In this document: positions 38,316 to 38,497 of the stretch, one piece after another
Numbering within the stretch: position 1 is the stretch's first letter
Layout of the letters: the number at the start of each line of letters is the position of its first letter
Program-made: the position numbers and the translations under genes
The notes under the pieces: model-generated
Database searches by the model: none
Told to the model about the DNA's origin: nothing
Seen by the model: the letters and a program-made list of their open reading frames with translations, nothing else
Source of the DNA: Candidatus Polarisedimenticolaceae bacterium
GTDB taxonomy: Bacteria > Pseudomonadota > Gammaproteobacteria > Chromatiales > Chromatiaceae
Length of the DNA: 38,497 nt
Assembly (NCBI GenBank): GCA_021647945.1
Contig: JAKITT010000023.1
Location: 1 to 38,497, forward strand
Direction: 5' to 3'

Positions 38316-38497
38316 ATGAAAAGCAATAAACAGCGCAAGCGTATTAGACAAAGGCGAATCAGCAGTCACCTTGAGCAAGTCAACCTATTTGCAGCAGGGA
38401 TTGATATTGGTTCTCAAAGTCATTATGTGGCCGTTCCAATAGAGCTGGATAGTGAACCGGTACGGGAGTATGCCTGTTTTTACGGGTGATCTGAACC
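38316..38497 (+). pseudogene. 5' part of an IS110-family transposase, frameshifted and cut by the window edge
   Basis: GGAGG lies 8 nt before the ATG. The product has a basic N-terminal stretch (KQRKRIRQRRISS) and then NLFAAGIDIGSQSHYVAV, the first DEDD/RuvC-like catalytic Asp motif of IS110-family (DEDD) transposases. The frame ends in TGA at 38487-38489. Removing one T from the run at 38475-38481 restores CFTGDLN, the expected family continuation (xxFTxDL). So the gene carries a +1 frameshift, or the assembly does. The rest lies beyond the window. IS110 elements lack long terminal inverted repeats, so the left end cannot be set. Confidence 0.75.

Overview
The window reads as chromosomal DNA of a free-living or symbiotic gammaproteobacterium. 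The evidence is a homodimeric-type pyruvate dehydrogenase E1 (AceE), an AcnA-type aconitase, an F1Fo ATP synthase operon in the order I-B-E-F-H-A-G-D-C with a proton-type c subunit, and a complete-looking inner-core LPS gene group (MsbA, HldE, WaaA). Content and style recall sulfur-oxidising Chromatiales-like lineages, but that placement is an impression and was not tested. There are no rRNA or tRNA genes and no CRISPR array that I can see.

Layout. 1-413: left edge with a possible gene end and two palindromic repeats. 414-4389 (minus): aceE-aceF, with a 3' remnant of a pterin-4a-carbinolamine dehydratase gene just upstream. 4723-9326 (plus): diiron ferritin-like protein, fumC, acnA. 9501-11402 (minus): accessory patch with an Xre/RES toxin-antitoxin pair, an autoregulation-type operator, and a broken gene resembling a conjugative coupling protein, cut off at a REP-like hairpin. 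11543-12482: PNPOx-like flavoprotein and a small conserved-looking protein. 12703-23619 (plus): LPS block with a carbamoyltransferase, late acyltransferase, msbA, methyltransferase, Kdo-kinase-like protein, hldE, an FAD oxidoreductase, an aldo/keto reductase and waaA. 23635-24426 (minus): djlA. 24606-24903: a structured leader followed by a small ORF. 25051-32011 (minus): the atp operon with a strong promoter and a clear terminator. 32144-33751 (minus): a tail-anchored response regulator followed by msrA. 34258-37953 (plus): metH. 37954-38497: a REP-like palindrome and the start of a frameshifted IS110-family transposase.

How it fits together. The PDH, aconitase and fumarase genes feed and run the TCA cycle, and the ATP synthase uses the resulting proton gradient. 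The LPS block covers ADP-heptose synthesis (HldE), Kdo transfer (WaaA), late acylation, flipping (MsbA) and probable core decoration (carbamoylation, phosphorylation). MsrA and MetH both concern methionine but lie on opposite strands and are not obviously co-regulated.

Most notable non-coding structure: two copies of a MITE-like palindromic element, 103 of 121 positions identical without gaps, lie in opposite orientation at 18.7 and 34.0 kb. A REP-like palindrome occurs near each end of the window, also in opposite orientation. A hairpin with a competing or pseudoknot pairing precedes the small ORF at 24700. A perfect 17-bp palindrome overlaps the -35 box of the atp promoter.
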